From: Planctomycetaceae bacterium
GTDB lineage: Bacteria; Planctomycetota; Planctomycetia; Pirellulales; UBA1268
Direction: 5' to 3'
NCBI GenBank assembly: GCA_947449135.1
Contig: CANFQO010000004.1
Coordinates: forward strand, 1 to 64,000
DNA: 64,000 nucleotides
The notes under the pieces were generated by a model. The model saw only the letters and a program-made list of their open reading frames with translations, had not been told where the DNA came from and did not search any database. This document shows, one piece after another, positions 1-7,617 of this stretch (positions within the stretch are counted from its first letter, which is position 1; each line of letters opens with the position of its first letter). Position numbers and translations under genes: made by a program.

Positions 1-46
1 CAGACTGACGCCGGCGGAAAACGAAGGAACACCACTGGGAACGAGG

Positions 47-85
47 GCGGCCCGGACCGAAAGGTCCGGGCCGCTTCTTTTTTGA
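47..85 (+). terminator. Strong intrinsic terminator
   Basis: A perfect 12-bp stem (GCGGCCCGGACC / GGTCCGGGCCGC) with a GAAA tetraloop is followed by TTCTTTTTTT. The T tract lies on the plus strand, so it ends a plus-strand gene that lies before the window. Only the last few dozen bases of that gene's neighbourhood are visible, so the gene itself cannot be named. Confidence 0.9.
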
Positions 86-110
86 TGGGCACGTTTTCAA
101 TGTGCTCTGA

Positions 111-258
111 GTTGGTGCTACTGCTGCGTGCTGAATCCAGCACGCCGGCTGCGGCATGCTCGTCGCCGGCGGACTTTGACGTTGCGGGCTCCACGGGCAT
201 GGTGCGCCAACTCGGACAGTCAAAGTTCACCGGCTCCTGCGCGTGCCTCCGACCGGCT
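111..258 (-). repeat. Dispersed repeat family I, copy A (structured, covarying stem)
   Basis: Read on the minus strand this stretch matches 22152-22302 and 52621-52770. The outer parts are nearly identical (AGCCGGTCGGAGGCACGCGC on one side; GGCATGCTCGTCGCCGGCGGA and GTGCTGAATCCAGC on the other). The middle differs but keeps the fold: here CTTTGAC pairs with GTCAAAG, whereas the other copies have TTCTGC with GCAGAA. No transposase lies nearby and no plausible gene covers it; the overlapping ORFs are shadows. Confidence 0.8.
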
Positions 259-345
259 CCTCAGCATCTGTGTTCACGCGACGGCTCGGTATTCTGCGTC
301 GGGGATGGCGGTACGCCCGCCACGCCAACAACCGTGGATCTACGC

Positions 346-505
346 TTGAATAGAAGCCCGGAGCGGAAGCGACGGGACACCGGGTTTGAACACCACACCG
401 ACTACCACGTGCACACGGACAAGCGCACGGCAACCGATCGAAATGGTAACCGGGAACCGCCGCTCGCCCGGTGTCCCCCGGCTCCCGCCGGGGGCTTTTA
501 TTCAA
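346..505. repeat. Imperfect inverted-repeat element ending in a hairpin
   Basis: The left end, CTTGAATAGAAGCCCGGAGC, and the reverse complement of the right end, GTTGAATAAAAGCCCCCGGC, match over the start, and both arms also share GGGACACCGGG further in. The whole therefore reads as an imperfect palindrome of about 160 bp. The right arm contains a compact hairpin, CCCCCGGC-TCCC-GCCGGGGG (475-494), followed by CTTTTATT, which could act as a plus-strand terminator. Together with copy A of repeat family I it fills the gene-free stretch 86-542, where I see no credible coding sequence. Confidence 0.6.
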
Positions 506-542
506 CCAGCCCGCCGTCCCCACATGGTTCGTCGCCAGCGCA

Positions 543-920
543 CTACCCCGGCTCGGGCTCGATGGAGGCCGACATCCCGCCCTTGCAGCGGGCCAGTAGC
601 CGGTCGACACCGAAGGCGTGGATCTGATCCCGCTTCAGCTCCGCGTGTTCCTTGGTCGTCGTCAGCACGATCACCCGCCCCTGGGCATCGACCTCCTTCG
701 CCAGCAGAAATCCCTTCTCGGGCGGATGCCCAAACAGCTTCTGCAGCATCGCGATCACATACTGATAGGTGTGGTCGTCGTCGTTCCAGAGCACCACGTG
801 GTACCGCGGCTGCTTCTTGGGGCGGGACGCAGACTTCGCGGCCTTCTCGGTCGGGGCAGAGGCGGGAGCCGGGGCATCCTCAACGGGCTCCACGGCAGGG
901 ACGGTGGCAGTGGCGGTCAT
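543..920 (-). CDS. clpS: ATP-dependent Clp protease adaptor ClpS
   Basis: ClpS binds the N-terminal domain of ClpA/ClpC and delivers N-degron substrates to the Clp protease in the cytoplasm. The 125-residue product has the ClpS core in its second half: PRYHVVLWNDDDHTYQYVIAML, the family's NDD substrate-pocket loop, then the helix ending LLAKEVDAQGRVIVLTT and TKEHAELKRDQIHAFG. The first 40 or so residues are Ala/Pro/Glu-rich and probably disordered, as is usual for ClpS N-termini. I start at MTATATVPAV rather than at the ORF-track start, because the extra 42 residues are not family-like. It diverges from serS with about 140 bp between them. No ClpA or ClpC gene is in the window. Confidence 0.93.
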   Translation of the reverse strand: MTATATVPAVEPVEDAPAPASAPTEKAAKSASRPKKQPRYHVVLWNDDDHTYQYVIAMLQKLFGHPPEKGFLLAKEVDAQGRVIVLTTTKEHAELKRDQIHAFGVDRLLARCKGGMSASIEPEPG

Positions 921-1060
921 GGGCAGACAGACTCCGGCGGTTTTCCCTGTTTTCGTCGAAGGAATGACGGAAACAGCCTGACAGGAACCGTTCCAGAGTA
1001 TAAGGTGTGGCCCTCTGCCGGAGGCTATCGCCCCGCGGATTCCCACGGAGATACTCCGCC

Positions 1061-2341
1061 GTGCTCGACCGCCGTTTTGTCGCCGATAACGTGGATCTCG
1101 TCGCCACCAACTGCCGCCAGCGGGGCTCGTCCGCCGATGTGGCCCGGTTTGCCGAACTCGACCGGTTGCGGCGGCAGATGCAGGCCGACATCGATCGGCT
1201 CAATCAACAGGCCGGACAGGTGAGCAAGTCGATCGCCACGGCGGCCGACGCCGCCGAACGCGAGGCCCGCAAGGGCGAAGGCCGTCGGCTTCGCGAGGAG
1301 GTCTCCGCCTTCGAGGGAAAGCTGGGCGAGATCGTCCAGGAATCAGACGACATCCTCCGGGCGATCCCCAACCTCACGCATCCGGCCGCTCCGGTCGGGG
1401 GCGAGGACGCTGCCGTTGAAATCCGCCTGGGTCGCACTCCCGTCGCCGACTTCGATTTCAAGCCGCTCGACCACGTCGATCTCGGCGGCCGCCTGAAGCT
1501 CTTCGACTTCGAGGCCGGCGCGAAGGTGGCTGGCCACGGTTTTTATTTTCTGACCAATGATGCTGTCCTGCTGGAGCTGGCCCTACAGCGGTATGCGGTC
1601 GATCTGCTGATGCGTGAGAACTTCACGGTGATGACCACGCCCGACCTCGCGCGTGACAGCATCCTCGAAGGTACCGGCTTCATGCCCCGCGGCCCCGAGA
1701 CGCAGATCTATTCGATTAACGGCAGCGATCTGTCGCTCATCGCCACTGCCGAGATCACGCTCGGCGGCGCGATGCACGAGCGGATCTTCGAGGCCGACGA
1801 ACTGCCGCTCAAGCTCTGCGGCATCAGCCACTGCTTCCGCACGGAGGCCGGTGCCCACGGCCGGGCCACCCGCGGCCTCTACCGGGTGCACCAGTTCACG
1901 AAGATCGAGATGTTTGCCTACACGCTCCCGGAGCAGAGCGAGGACATGCACACCTATCTGCTCGACCTGGAATGCGAACTGTTCGACGGCCTGGGTATTC
2001 CCTATCGGGTCATCGACACCGCCAGCGGCGATCTCGGCGGCCCCGCCTACCGGAAGTTCGACCTGGAGGCCTGGATGCCCGGCCGTGGCGAGAAGGGGGA
2101 GTGGGGCGAGGTGACGAGCACCTCCAACTGCACTGATTACCAGGCGAGGCGGCTGGCCGTGCGGTATCGCAAGCCGGGCGAGAAGGGCACCTCCTACGTC
2201 CACACGCTCAACGGCACGGCGATCGCCATCAGTAGGGCGATCATCGCCATCATGGAAAACTACCAGTGCTCCGACGGCTCGATCGTCGTCCCCGACGCGC
2301 TCGTGCCGTGGATGGGAAAGAAAAAGATCGAGCCGCGGTAG
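1061..2341 (+). CDS. serS: Seryl-tRNA synthetase
   Basis: Charges tRNA-Ser (and tRNA-Sec where present) with serine. The 426-residue product has the usual layout: an N-terminal antiparallel coiled-coil arm (about residues 25-105, Arg/Glu/Ala-rich), then the class II catalytic core. Motif 2 is visible as FRTEAGAHGRATRGLYRVHQF and motif 3 as LNGTAIAISRAIIAIMENYQ. The GTG start at 1061 gives VLDRRFVADN, which fits the family N-terminus (MLD..) and length; the ORF-track ATG 18 codons upstream gives an unrelated leader. It ends in a repeat-rich spacer and is convergent with the S1 protein gene. Confidence 0.95.
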   Translation: MLDRRFVADNVDLVATNCRQRGSSADVARFAELDRLRRQMQADIDRLNQQAGQVSKSIATAADAAEREARKGEGRRLREEVSAFEGKLGEIVQESDDILRAIPNLTHPAAPVGGEDAAVEIRLGRTPVADFDFKPLDHVDLGGRLKLFDFEAGAKVAGHGFYFLTNDAVLLELALQRYAVDLLMRENFTVMTTPDLARDSILEGTGFMPRGPETQIYSINGSDLSLIATAEITLGGAMHERIFEADELPLKLCGISHCFRTEAGAHGRATRGLYRVHQFTKIEMFAYTLPEQSEDMHTYLLDLECELFDGLGIPYRVIDTASGDLGGPAYRKFDLEAWMPGRGEKGEWGEVTSTSNCTDYQARRLAVRYRKPGEKGTSYVHTLNGTAIAISRAIIAIMENYQCSDGSIVVPDALVPWMGKKKIEPR

Positions 2342-2354
2342 CTTCACTTCACAC

Positions 2355-2390
2355 GAGGGGCTGCCCATGCCCTGAGAGCCGGCGTTGCTG
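2355..2390 (+). repeat. 36-bp direct repeat, copy 1
   Basis: The 36 bp beginning GAGGGGCTGCCCATGCCCTG recur at 2595-2630. Its GGGGCTGCCCATGCCCTG core also appears inverted at 2710-2727. It lies just after the serS stop codon. Confidence 0.85.
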
Positions 2391-2539
2391 TATACACGCG
2401 ACGGCTCGGCATCCTGCCGACCGCTGCTTGGCCGACCTCCGTCGGCTGGTGCTGACCCGGCCGGCTGTATACACGCGACGGCTCGGCATCCTGCCGACCG
2501 CTGCTTGGCCGACCTCCGTCGGCTGGTGCTGACCCGGCC
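2387..2539 (+). repeat. Two tandem copies of a 77-bp repeat
   Basis: Copy 1 is 2387-2463 and copy 2 is 2464-2539, identical over 76 bp; each begins GCTGTATACACGCGACGGCT. Each unit contains a small hairpin, GCCGAC-CTCC-GTCGGC. A diverged piece of the same unit, TTCACGCGACGGCTCGG, lies at 272-288 beside repeat copy A, so this is part of a dispersed family. The length and the count of two rule out a CRISPR array. Confidence 0.85.
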
Positions 2540-2594
2540 CTCCGGGCCTGGCGCGATTGAAGACGGTAGGCCCCACGGGTATTGCTGCATCCGT

Positions 2595-2727
2595 GAGGGG
2601 CTGCCCATGCCCTGAGAGCCGGCGTTGCTGACAAGCGTAGGCAGGATGCCGAAGCGTAGTCAGCATCGAGTGAGCGAAGGCCAGGATGGCCGTAGCGAAC
2701 GTCCGGCGACAGGGCATGGGCAGCCCC
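2595..2727. repeat. Long hairpin element between serS and the S1 gene
   Basis: GGGGCTGCCCATGCCCTG at 2598-2615 is exactly complementary to CAGGGCATGGGCAGCCCC at 2710-2727. The stem continues inward (GCCGGCGTT opposite AACGTCCGGC, with one bulge). The unpaired middle carries further short palindromes such as GGCCAGGATGGCC. It lies just downstream of two converging genes and could stop transcription in either direction, though it has no T tract. The spacer 2342-2740 holds only these repeats and no gene. Confidence 0.7.
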
Positions 2728-2740
2728 GGCGCGACACCCG

Positions 2741-4429
2741 CTACCACTTCAGGCCGAACTTCTCGCCGGCGGACTTACCACCGACGCGACCCGTGCCACC
2801 CTTCAGCACGCCCGAGTGTTTCTTCACAACCGGCGCGGCCGGTACTTCCTCAGCAGCGTCCTCACCGGCTGTATCATCGACATCGACCGCGGCCGACGGC
2901 GCAGAGAGCGCCTTGATGGAGAGCGACATCCGCTGTTCGTCGGGATCGACGGCGAGCACGCGGCACTCCACCGGCTCACCTTCCTTCACCACGTCGCCCA
3001 CGCTGCGAACGTGCCGGTTGGCGAGTTCGGAAACGTGGACGAGACCCTCGATGCCCGGCTCGAGCTTCACAAAGGCCCCAAACTGGGCGATCCGACTCAC
3101 CACACCGCGGACAGTGGCCCCGACGTGGTATTTCTCACCAGCCCGCTGCCATGGGCTCTCCACGAGATCACGAGCCGAGAGGCCGATCTTGCCGGTGTCG
3201 CGATCGATCTTCTTGACGACTACCCGCACCCGCTGGCCGGGCTGGAGGACGTCGGCGGGATTCGCCACGCGGTCCCATGAGAGTTGGCTGACGTGCACGA
3301 GCCCCTCGACACCCTCGCCGATGTCGACAAAGGCGCCGAAATCGCGGACCGATCGCACCGTACCGTCGAGCGTGGTGCCCACTTCGAGCGTTTCCAAGAG
3401 CTTTGTCTTCGCCTCGGCGGCCTGCTTCTCGATCACGGCCCGCCGCGAGAGCACCAGTCTGCGGGCGGCCGGCACGATATCGGTGACAAGGCTTTCGAGC
3501 GTCTGCCCAACCATTTCCTCGAGGTTTTCCACCCGCCAGGTGCTGACCAGGCTCGCCGGCATGAAGCCCCGCAGGCCGGCCACATCGCATTCCAGGCCGC
3601 CCTTGTTGGCTGCCGTCACGCGGGCTTCGACGATCATGCCGGCCTGGAGCTGCGACCAGTCTTCGACGGCCACGGCCCGATTGGCGAAGGCAACGTCGTA
3701 GAGGCCGTCGTCCTCATTACGAAGGCCCGCGCTGAGTTGCAGGACATCGCCGACTGAGGGAACGAGTTCGAGATCGAGTCCGGCCAGCTTGAGTGCACCC
3801 TGCCGCCGCTCACCGAGATCGATGAACGCCGTGTCGGCACCGATCGACAGCACCGTGCCGGTGAGCCGCGTGCCCGGCTCGATAGGAGCGTCGGCCCGCG
3901 CAGGCGTCGATGCGGTGATCAGGTCGTCGATCGCCACGCCGGCCAGTGCCGCCTCAAAATCCTCCTCCAGATCGTCGTCGAGTGCCGCCCGCAGGTTGGG
4001 CACCGCGACACGCTTCTGCTGAATCACACTCTGGAAAGCGGACTTATCGGCTCCGCCACCCCGCTTGTCACGACGTCCCTCGCGTCGCGGACCTTCAGAA
4101 CGCTGGGGAGCCACCGGAGCCACGGAAGCGGCAGCCACCGGCCCGGTTGCGGCCGCGGTCTGCGTGGGCTCGGTCTGCTCAGCAGACGGCGGTGCAACTT
4201 CCGATGCTGCAGACGGCTGGACTGCGGGAACGGCGTCGGCTCCAGGATTCGCCGGAGTGGCACCGACATACTGATACCGCGGCGTCAGCGTCGGCGGCTT
4301 CACGCCGGGCCTCTGCGTGCCGATCGGAATCCGCCGGGGCTGTGAACCGGAATCCGCGTGCTGCGGATCGGCCTGTGGTTCCGAATGCCCTTCCGGGTGA
4401 CTCTGGGAAGGCTCTGGCGTTGAACTCAT
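2741..4429 (-). CDS. rpsA: S1 RNA-binding domain protein (ribosomal protein S1-like)
   Basis: Probable ribosomal protein S1, which binds mRNA on the 30S subunit, or a close S1-repeat relative. The 562-residue product starts with about 170 residues of Pro/Gln/Ala-rich, low-complexity sequence containing a basic patch (GPRREGRRDKRGGG). Four S1 OB-fold repeats follow, at roughly 183-250, 267-335, 350-420 and 437-507. The last two carry the classic signature (GAFVDIGEGVEGLVHVSQLSWD and GAFVKLEPGIEGLVHVSEL). The C-terminus is Gly/Lys-rich. E. coli S1 has six repeats and no such N-terminal tail, so the gene symbol is given for family only. tRNA-Leu lies 32 bp upstream of its start on the same strand. 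Confidence 0.85.
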   Translation of the reverse strand: MSSTPEPSQSHPEGHSEPQADPQHADSGSQPRRIPIGTQRPGVKPPTLTPRYQYVGATPANPGADAVPAVQPSAASEVAPPSAEQTEPTQTAAATGPVAAASVAPVAPQRSEGPRREGRRDKRGGGADKSAFQSVIQQKRVAVPNLRAALDDDLEEDFEAALAGVAIDDLITASTPARADAPIEPGTRLTGTVLSIGADTAFIDLGERRQGALKLAGLDLELVPSVGDVLQLSAGLRNEDDGLYDVAFANRAVAVEDWSQLQAGMIVEARVTAANKGGLECDVAGLRGFMPASLVSTWRVENLEEMVGQTLESLVTDIVPAARRLVLSRRAVIEKQAAEAKTKLLETLEVGTTLDGTVRSVRDFGAFVDIGEGVEGLVHVSQLSWDRVANPADVLQPGQRVRVVVKKIDRDTGKIGLSARDLVESPWQRAGEKYHVGATVRGVVSRIAQFGAFVKLEPGIEGLVHVSELANRHVRSVGDVVKEGEPVECRVLAVDPDEQRMSLSIKALSAPSAAVDVDDTAGEDAAEEVPAAPVVKKHSGVLKGGTGRVGGKSAGEKFGLKW

Positions 4430-4461
4430 CGGTCTCTCAGGCCCCTGGATAGAGAAAGAAA

Positions 4462-4545
4462 TGCGGGAAACAGGACTTGAACCTGCACGGTATTACTACC
4501 ACCAGGCCCTCAACCTGGCGCGTCTGCCAATTCCGCCATTCCCGC
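4462..4545 (-). tRNA. tRNA-Leu (anticodon GAG)
   Basis: Read on the minus strand: a 7-bp acceptor stem (GCGGGAA / TTCCCGC), a D-arm with GGCAGAC, an anticodon stem CCAGG-CCTGG around the loop TTGAGGG (anticodon GAG), a long class II variable arm (GTGGTAGTAATACC), and a T-arm GCAGGTTCAAGTCCTGT. The long variable arm and GAG fit leucine. CCA is not encoded: the bases after the discriminator A are TTT. Confidence 0.93.
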
Positions 4546-4617
4546 AGCGGTGCGAACCACGAACTTTCTCTAATGGACCGTGGCTCTCTGATCATTCTCA
4601 ACCGACCCCGATCCCCG

Positions 4618-5199
4618 TCAAGCAGCGTTCGCAGGATGCGATGAAATCGGCTGCGAGGAGGTCGCGATGCCGCCAAACGCGGCCAGACCGCCTACGAATG
4701 CCAGGCTCCAGGCAACGTCGCCAACTGGCATCCAACGGTAGAACGGCAGCCCGGCGGCGTAGCAGGCGAGGAGTCCGGCTACGGTGTGCGGATAGTCATT
4801 GCTCAGGTACCAGTAGGCACCATTCGTTGTGAGGAAAAACACCAGCGACGAGGCGAGCGCGCCCCCGATGATCGTCAGCAAACGGCCGTTTCTCACCATG
4901 CCACCCAGGAGCACTGGCCAGGCAAAAGCGGCATAGATCACGGCAGCCATTGCCAGGCTTTCCCAGGAACTGCCATAGCCCGGCAGAACGAGGTTGCTGA
5001 TGGTCAGAGCCGCCAGCGGCACCGTCACAGCCACAAACGGGCTGGGAAACGCCGCCCCAGCCGCGAGGGCCGCCCCGGCCAGCGGACTGACGTTGAGGAC
5101 TGGTTGCCACAGCCGGCCCACCACCGAAACGGCGACGAGTACGAACCAAAACCCGCAGAGCATGGCAAATGAGGGCCGGGACGTTGAGTTGGTTTCCAT
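4618..5199 (-). CDS. Small integral membrane protein, DUF6580-like
   Basis: A 193-residue protein with about five or six hydrophobic helices (for example FAMLCGFWFVLVAVSVVG, LTIIGGALASSLVFFLTTNGAYWY and DVAWSLAFVGGLAAFGGIA). The short conserved patches NVSPLAGAALAAGA, LTTNGAYWYLSNDYPHT and AGLLACYAAGLPFY resemble the DUF6580 family of bacterial membrane proteins as I remember it. Substrate and role are unknown. I start at METNSTSRPS, because the 46 residues upstream in the ORF track are not membrane-protein-like. It diverges from the beta-oxidation operon. Confidence 0.7.
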   Translation of the reverse strand: METNSTSRPSFAMLCGFWFVLVAVSVVGRLWQPVLNVSPLAGAALAAGAAFPSPFVAVTVPLAALTISNLVLPGYGSSWESLAMAAVIYAAFAWPVLLGGMVRNGRLLTIIGGALASSLVFFLTTNGAYWYLSNDYPHTVAGLLACYAAGLPFYRWMPVGDVAWSLAFVGGLAAFGGIATSSQPISSHPANAA

Positions 5200-5335
5200 G
5201 GACAGCCGTAGCTCCCGAACTGGGTGGATTGATACGGTGGGTTGAACACCGCCGCGGTTGGCCCGATACACTAACGGTTTTCGGGTTTCGAGCAAGCGAA
5301 AACCATTGCCTCCCGGCCCGGGCGGGACCATAGCC

Positions 5336-7570
5336 ATGCCGTTACAGCCACCGGAAGCAGCCCGCCCCTATCGCACCGTCACGGTCGAGCCGAGGAGCGA
5401 CGGCGTGGTAGTCATGTCGTTTTTCGTCCCCGACCATGGCCAGAACGTGCTCACGTCCCAGGCCGTGAGCGAACTCGCGGCGGCACTCGACAGCCTGGAA
5501 ACCGGCCCAGTACCGACGGCGGTCGTGGTCCGCTCGACCCGCGAGGGCTCTTTTTTCGCAGGCGCTGACATGGCCCGCCTTGAGAGGCTGCACGAGGCGA
5601 CTCCGGCGGAGATCGAGGGGCTCTGCGCTGCCGGCCGCCACATATTCTCGCGGCTCTCCTCCCAGCCCTGGCCGAGCGTGGCGATCATCGATGGCCTCTG
5701 CCTCGGCGGTGGCCTCGAACTCGCCCTCGCCTGCGATGTGCGGATCGCCACCGATGCCAGCCATACATCGCTCGGATTCCCCGAGGTGAAACTGGGGCTG
5801 TTGCCGGGCTGGGGTGGCACGGTGCGTCTCGCCCGGCTGATTGGCCCCGGCGCCGCGGTGGAACTGGCCGCAGCTGGCGAAACCGTCGACGGACCCACGG
5901 CTGCCAGACTGGGTCTGGTCGACGCCTGCGTGCCGCCCGACCAGGCGCTGGCATCGGCCTGCCGACTGGCCGAGATTACATCGGCACGGCAGAGCCATCT
6001 GGAACGACGGCGACAGCAGGCCGGACCGGTGACACTCGTCGCCGAGGAACGCGACTTTCTCGAGGCCATGTCGGCCGCCGTGATCCTCGGCCGCAGCGGC
6101 GGCCAGTATCCAGCGCCGCTGGCCATCCTGGAGACGATCCTCGCCGGTGCCGCCATGACCGCCGACGAGGCAGCAACCCGCGAGGCTGCCGCCTTTGCCA
6201 CCCTTGCAAAGTCGGATGTGTCCCGGCAACTCATTCGGGTGTTTCGACTTGGCGAACGCAACCGCCGCGACAAGGGACTGGATGGACAGGGGCTCGATGA
6301 GGGATCGCCCACCACTGGCTCTGACAGTCGACCGACGGATCGATTGGAAGCTGCCGATCCGCCCGCACGAGATCGTCCGGCCGTCATCGGTGCCGGCATC
6401 ATGGGTGCGGGGATCGCCGCCAGCCACCTCCGGGCCGGGTTCGCAGTCACCCTTGTCGACGTGCAGGCTGACACTCTGGCCGCGAGTGTCGCTGGCATTC
6501 TCGATGAGGCCGCCTGGGACCGCGGCACCAAGCGTACCGACCCCGCTCGGGCCGTTGCACTATCAGGCAGGCTCCACACCGCCACCCGAATGGCCGCTAT
6601 CGCCGAGTGCGATCTCGTCATCGAGAGCGTGCTTGAACGTGCCGACATCAAGCGGCAGGTGCTGGTAGAGATCGAACGGACGGTGGGCCCGGCGACGGTG
6701 ATCGCCACCAACACCTCGACCAACCCAATCGCAAAACTGGCGGAGCCCCTTCAAGACCCGACGCGATTCTGCGGCATCCACTTCTTCAATCCAGTCCGTC
6801 GCATGACGCTCGTGGAAGTGATCCGCGGGCCGGCCACGAGTGATGCGACCGTCGCCACCGCCGTGGCCCACGTCAAACGTCTGGGGAAATGCCCGATCGT
6901 CGTGCGCGACAGCCCCGGCTTCCTCGTGAACCGCGTGCTGATGCCCTACCTCCACGAGTCGGTAGAGATGCTCCGCGAGGGGATCGAAGCGAAGCGGATC
7001 GATCGGGTTGCCCGCGGATTTGGCATGCCGATGGGCCCTCTGGAACTCTACGACATGATCGGCCTCGACACGGCCTTCTATGCCGGACTCGTGCTCAGCG
7101 CCGCCTACGGCGACCGCATCGAGGCCTCGCCCCTGATTCCAGCACTGGTGAAGTCGGGTCGACTCGGACGCAAGACCGGCGCCGGCTTTTATAAGTACGG
7201 TACGGGCGGCCAACGGTCCCGGATCGATCGTCCCGATGAGGGCGTGGCCGCGCTCATCCGCCCCTACGCACTCCCCGCGCGGGAGACCACCGACGCGACG
7301 ATCTGCGACCGACTCCTGCTGCCGATGCTGCTGGAGGCGCTCCGCGTGCTCGACGAGGGGATCGTCCGCGACGGTCGAGACATCGATCTGGCCGTGATCC
7401 ATGCCCTCGGCTTTCCGGCATTTCGGGGCGGACTGCTGGCCTGGGGCAACACACTCGGTGCGGCGGAGGTGGTCCGCCGCCTCGCACCGCTCGCCGATCT
7501 TGGCATTCGCATGCATCCCACCCCACGACTGCTCGCCATGGCTGCCGCGGGCACGCCCTTCACCGCCTGA
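5336..7570 (+). CDS. fadJ: Enoyl-CoA hydratase / 3-hydroxyacyl-CoA dehydrogenase fusion (FadB/FadJ-like)
   Basis: Carries out the second and third steps of fatty-acid beta-oxidation. Residues about 1-300 are a crotonase domain: oxyanion-hole segments FFAGADMARL and GGGLELALACDVRIA, and the catalytic-Glu region GFPEVKLGLLPGWGGTVRL. From about residue 348 an NAD-binding Rossmann motif (VIGAGIMGAGIA) opens the dehydrogenase half, with the catalytic His in FCGIHFFNPVRRM and the C-terminal 3HCDH signature DSPGFLVNRVLMPYL. The 744-residue length fits FadB/FadJ. The ATG at 5336 is used because the ORF-track leader is Pro/Gly-rich and unlike the family. It is followed after 47 bp by the thiolase gene, so the two probably form the trifunctional complex. 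Confidence 0.92.
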   Translation: MPLQPPEAARPYRTVTVEPRSDGVVVMSFFVPDHGQNVLTSQAVSELAAALDSLETGPVPTAVVVRSTREGSFFAGADMARLERLHEATPAEIEGLCAAGRHIFSRLSSQPWPSVAIIDGLCLGGGLELALACDVRIATDASHTSLGFPEVKLGLLPGWGGTVRLARLIGPGAAVELAAAGETVDGPTAARLGLVDACVPPDQALASACRLAEITSARQSHLERRRQQAGPVTLVAEERDFLEAMSAAVILGRSGGQYPAPLAILETILAGAAMTADEAATREAAAFATLAKSDVSRQLIRVFRLGERNRRDKGLDGQGLDEGSPTTGSDSRPTDRLEAADPPARDRPAVIGAGIMGAGIAASHLRAGFAVTLVDVQADTLAASVAGILDEAAWDRGTKRTDPARAVALSGRLHTATRMAAIAECDLVIESVLERADIKRQVLVEIERTVGPATVIATNTSTNPIAKLAEPLQDPTRFCGIHFFNPVRRMTLVEVIRGPATSDATVATAVAHVKRLGKCPIVVRDSPGFLVNRVLMPYLHESVEMLREGIEAKRIDRVARGFGMPMGPLELYDMIGLDTAFYAGLVLSAAYGDRIEASPLIPALVKSGRLGRKTGAGFYKYGTGGQRSRIDRPDEGVAALIRPYALPARETTDATICDRLLLPMLLEALRVLDEGIVRDGRDIDLAVIHALGFPAFRGGLLAWGNTLGAAEVVRRLAPLADLGIRMHPTPRLLAMAAAGTPFTA

Positions 7571-7617
7571 GTTCAATCGACACGACACCGCCTGCGCACA
7601 ACACGATCCGCGACACC

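Noticed and set aside
2387-2539. Tandem 77-bp repeats as a CRISPR array
   Set aside because: Only two adjoining copies, no spacers, units too long and no cas genes in the window.
1583-2608. Minus-strand ORF of 341 codons across serS and the repeat spacer
   Set aside because: Antisense to the SerRS catalytic core; repeat-derived words such as QDAEPSRVYS come from translating the tandem repeats.
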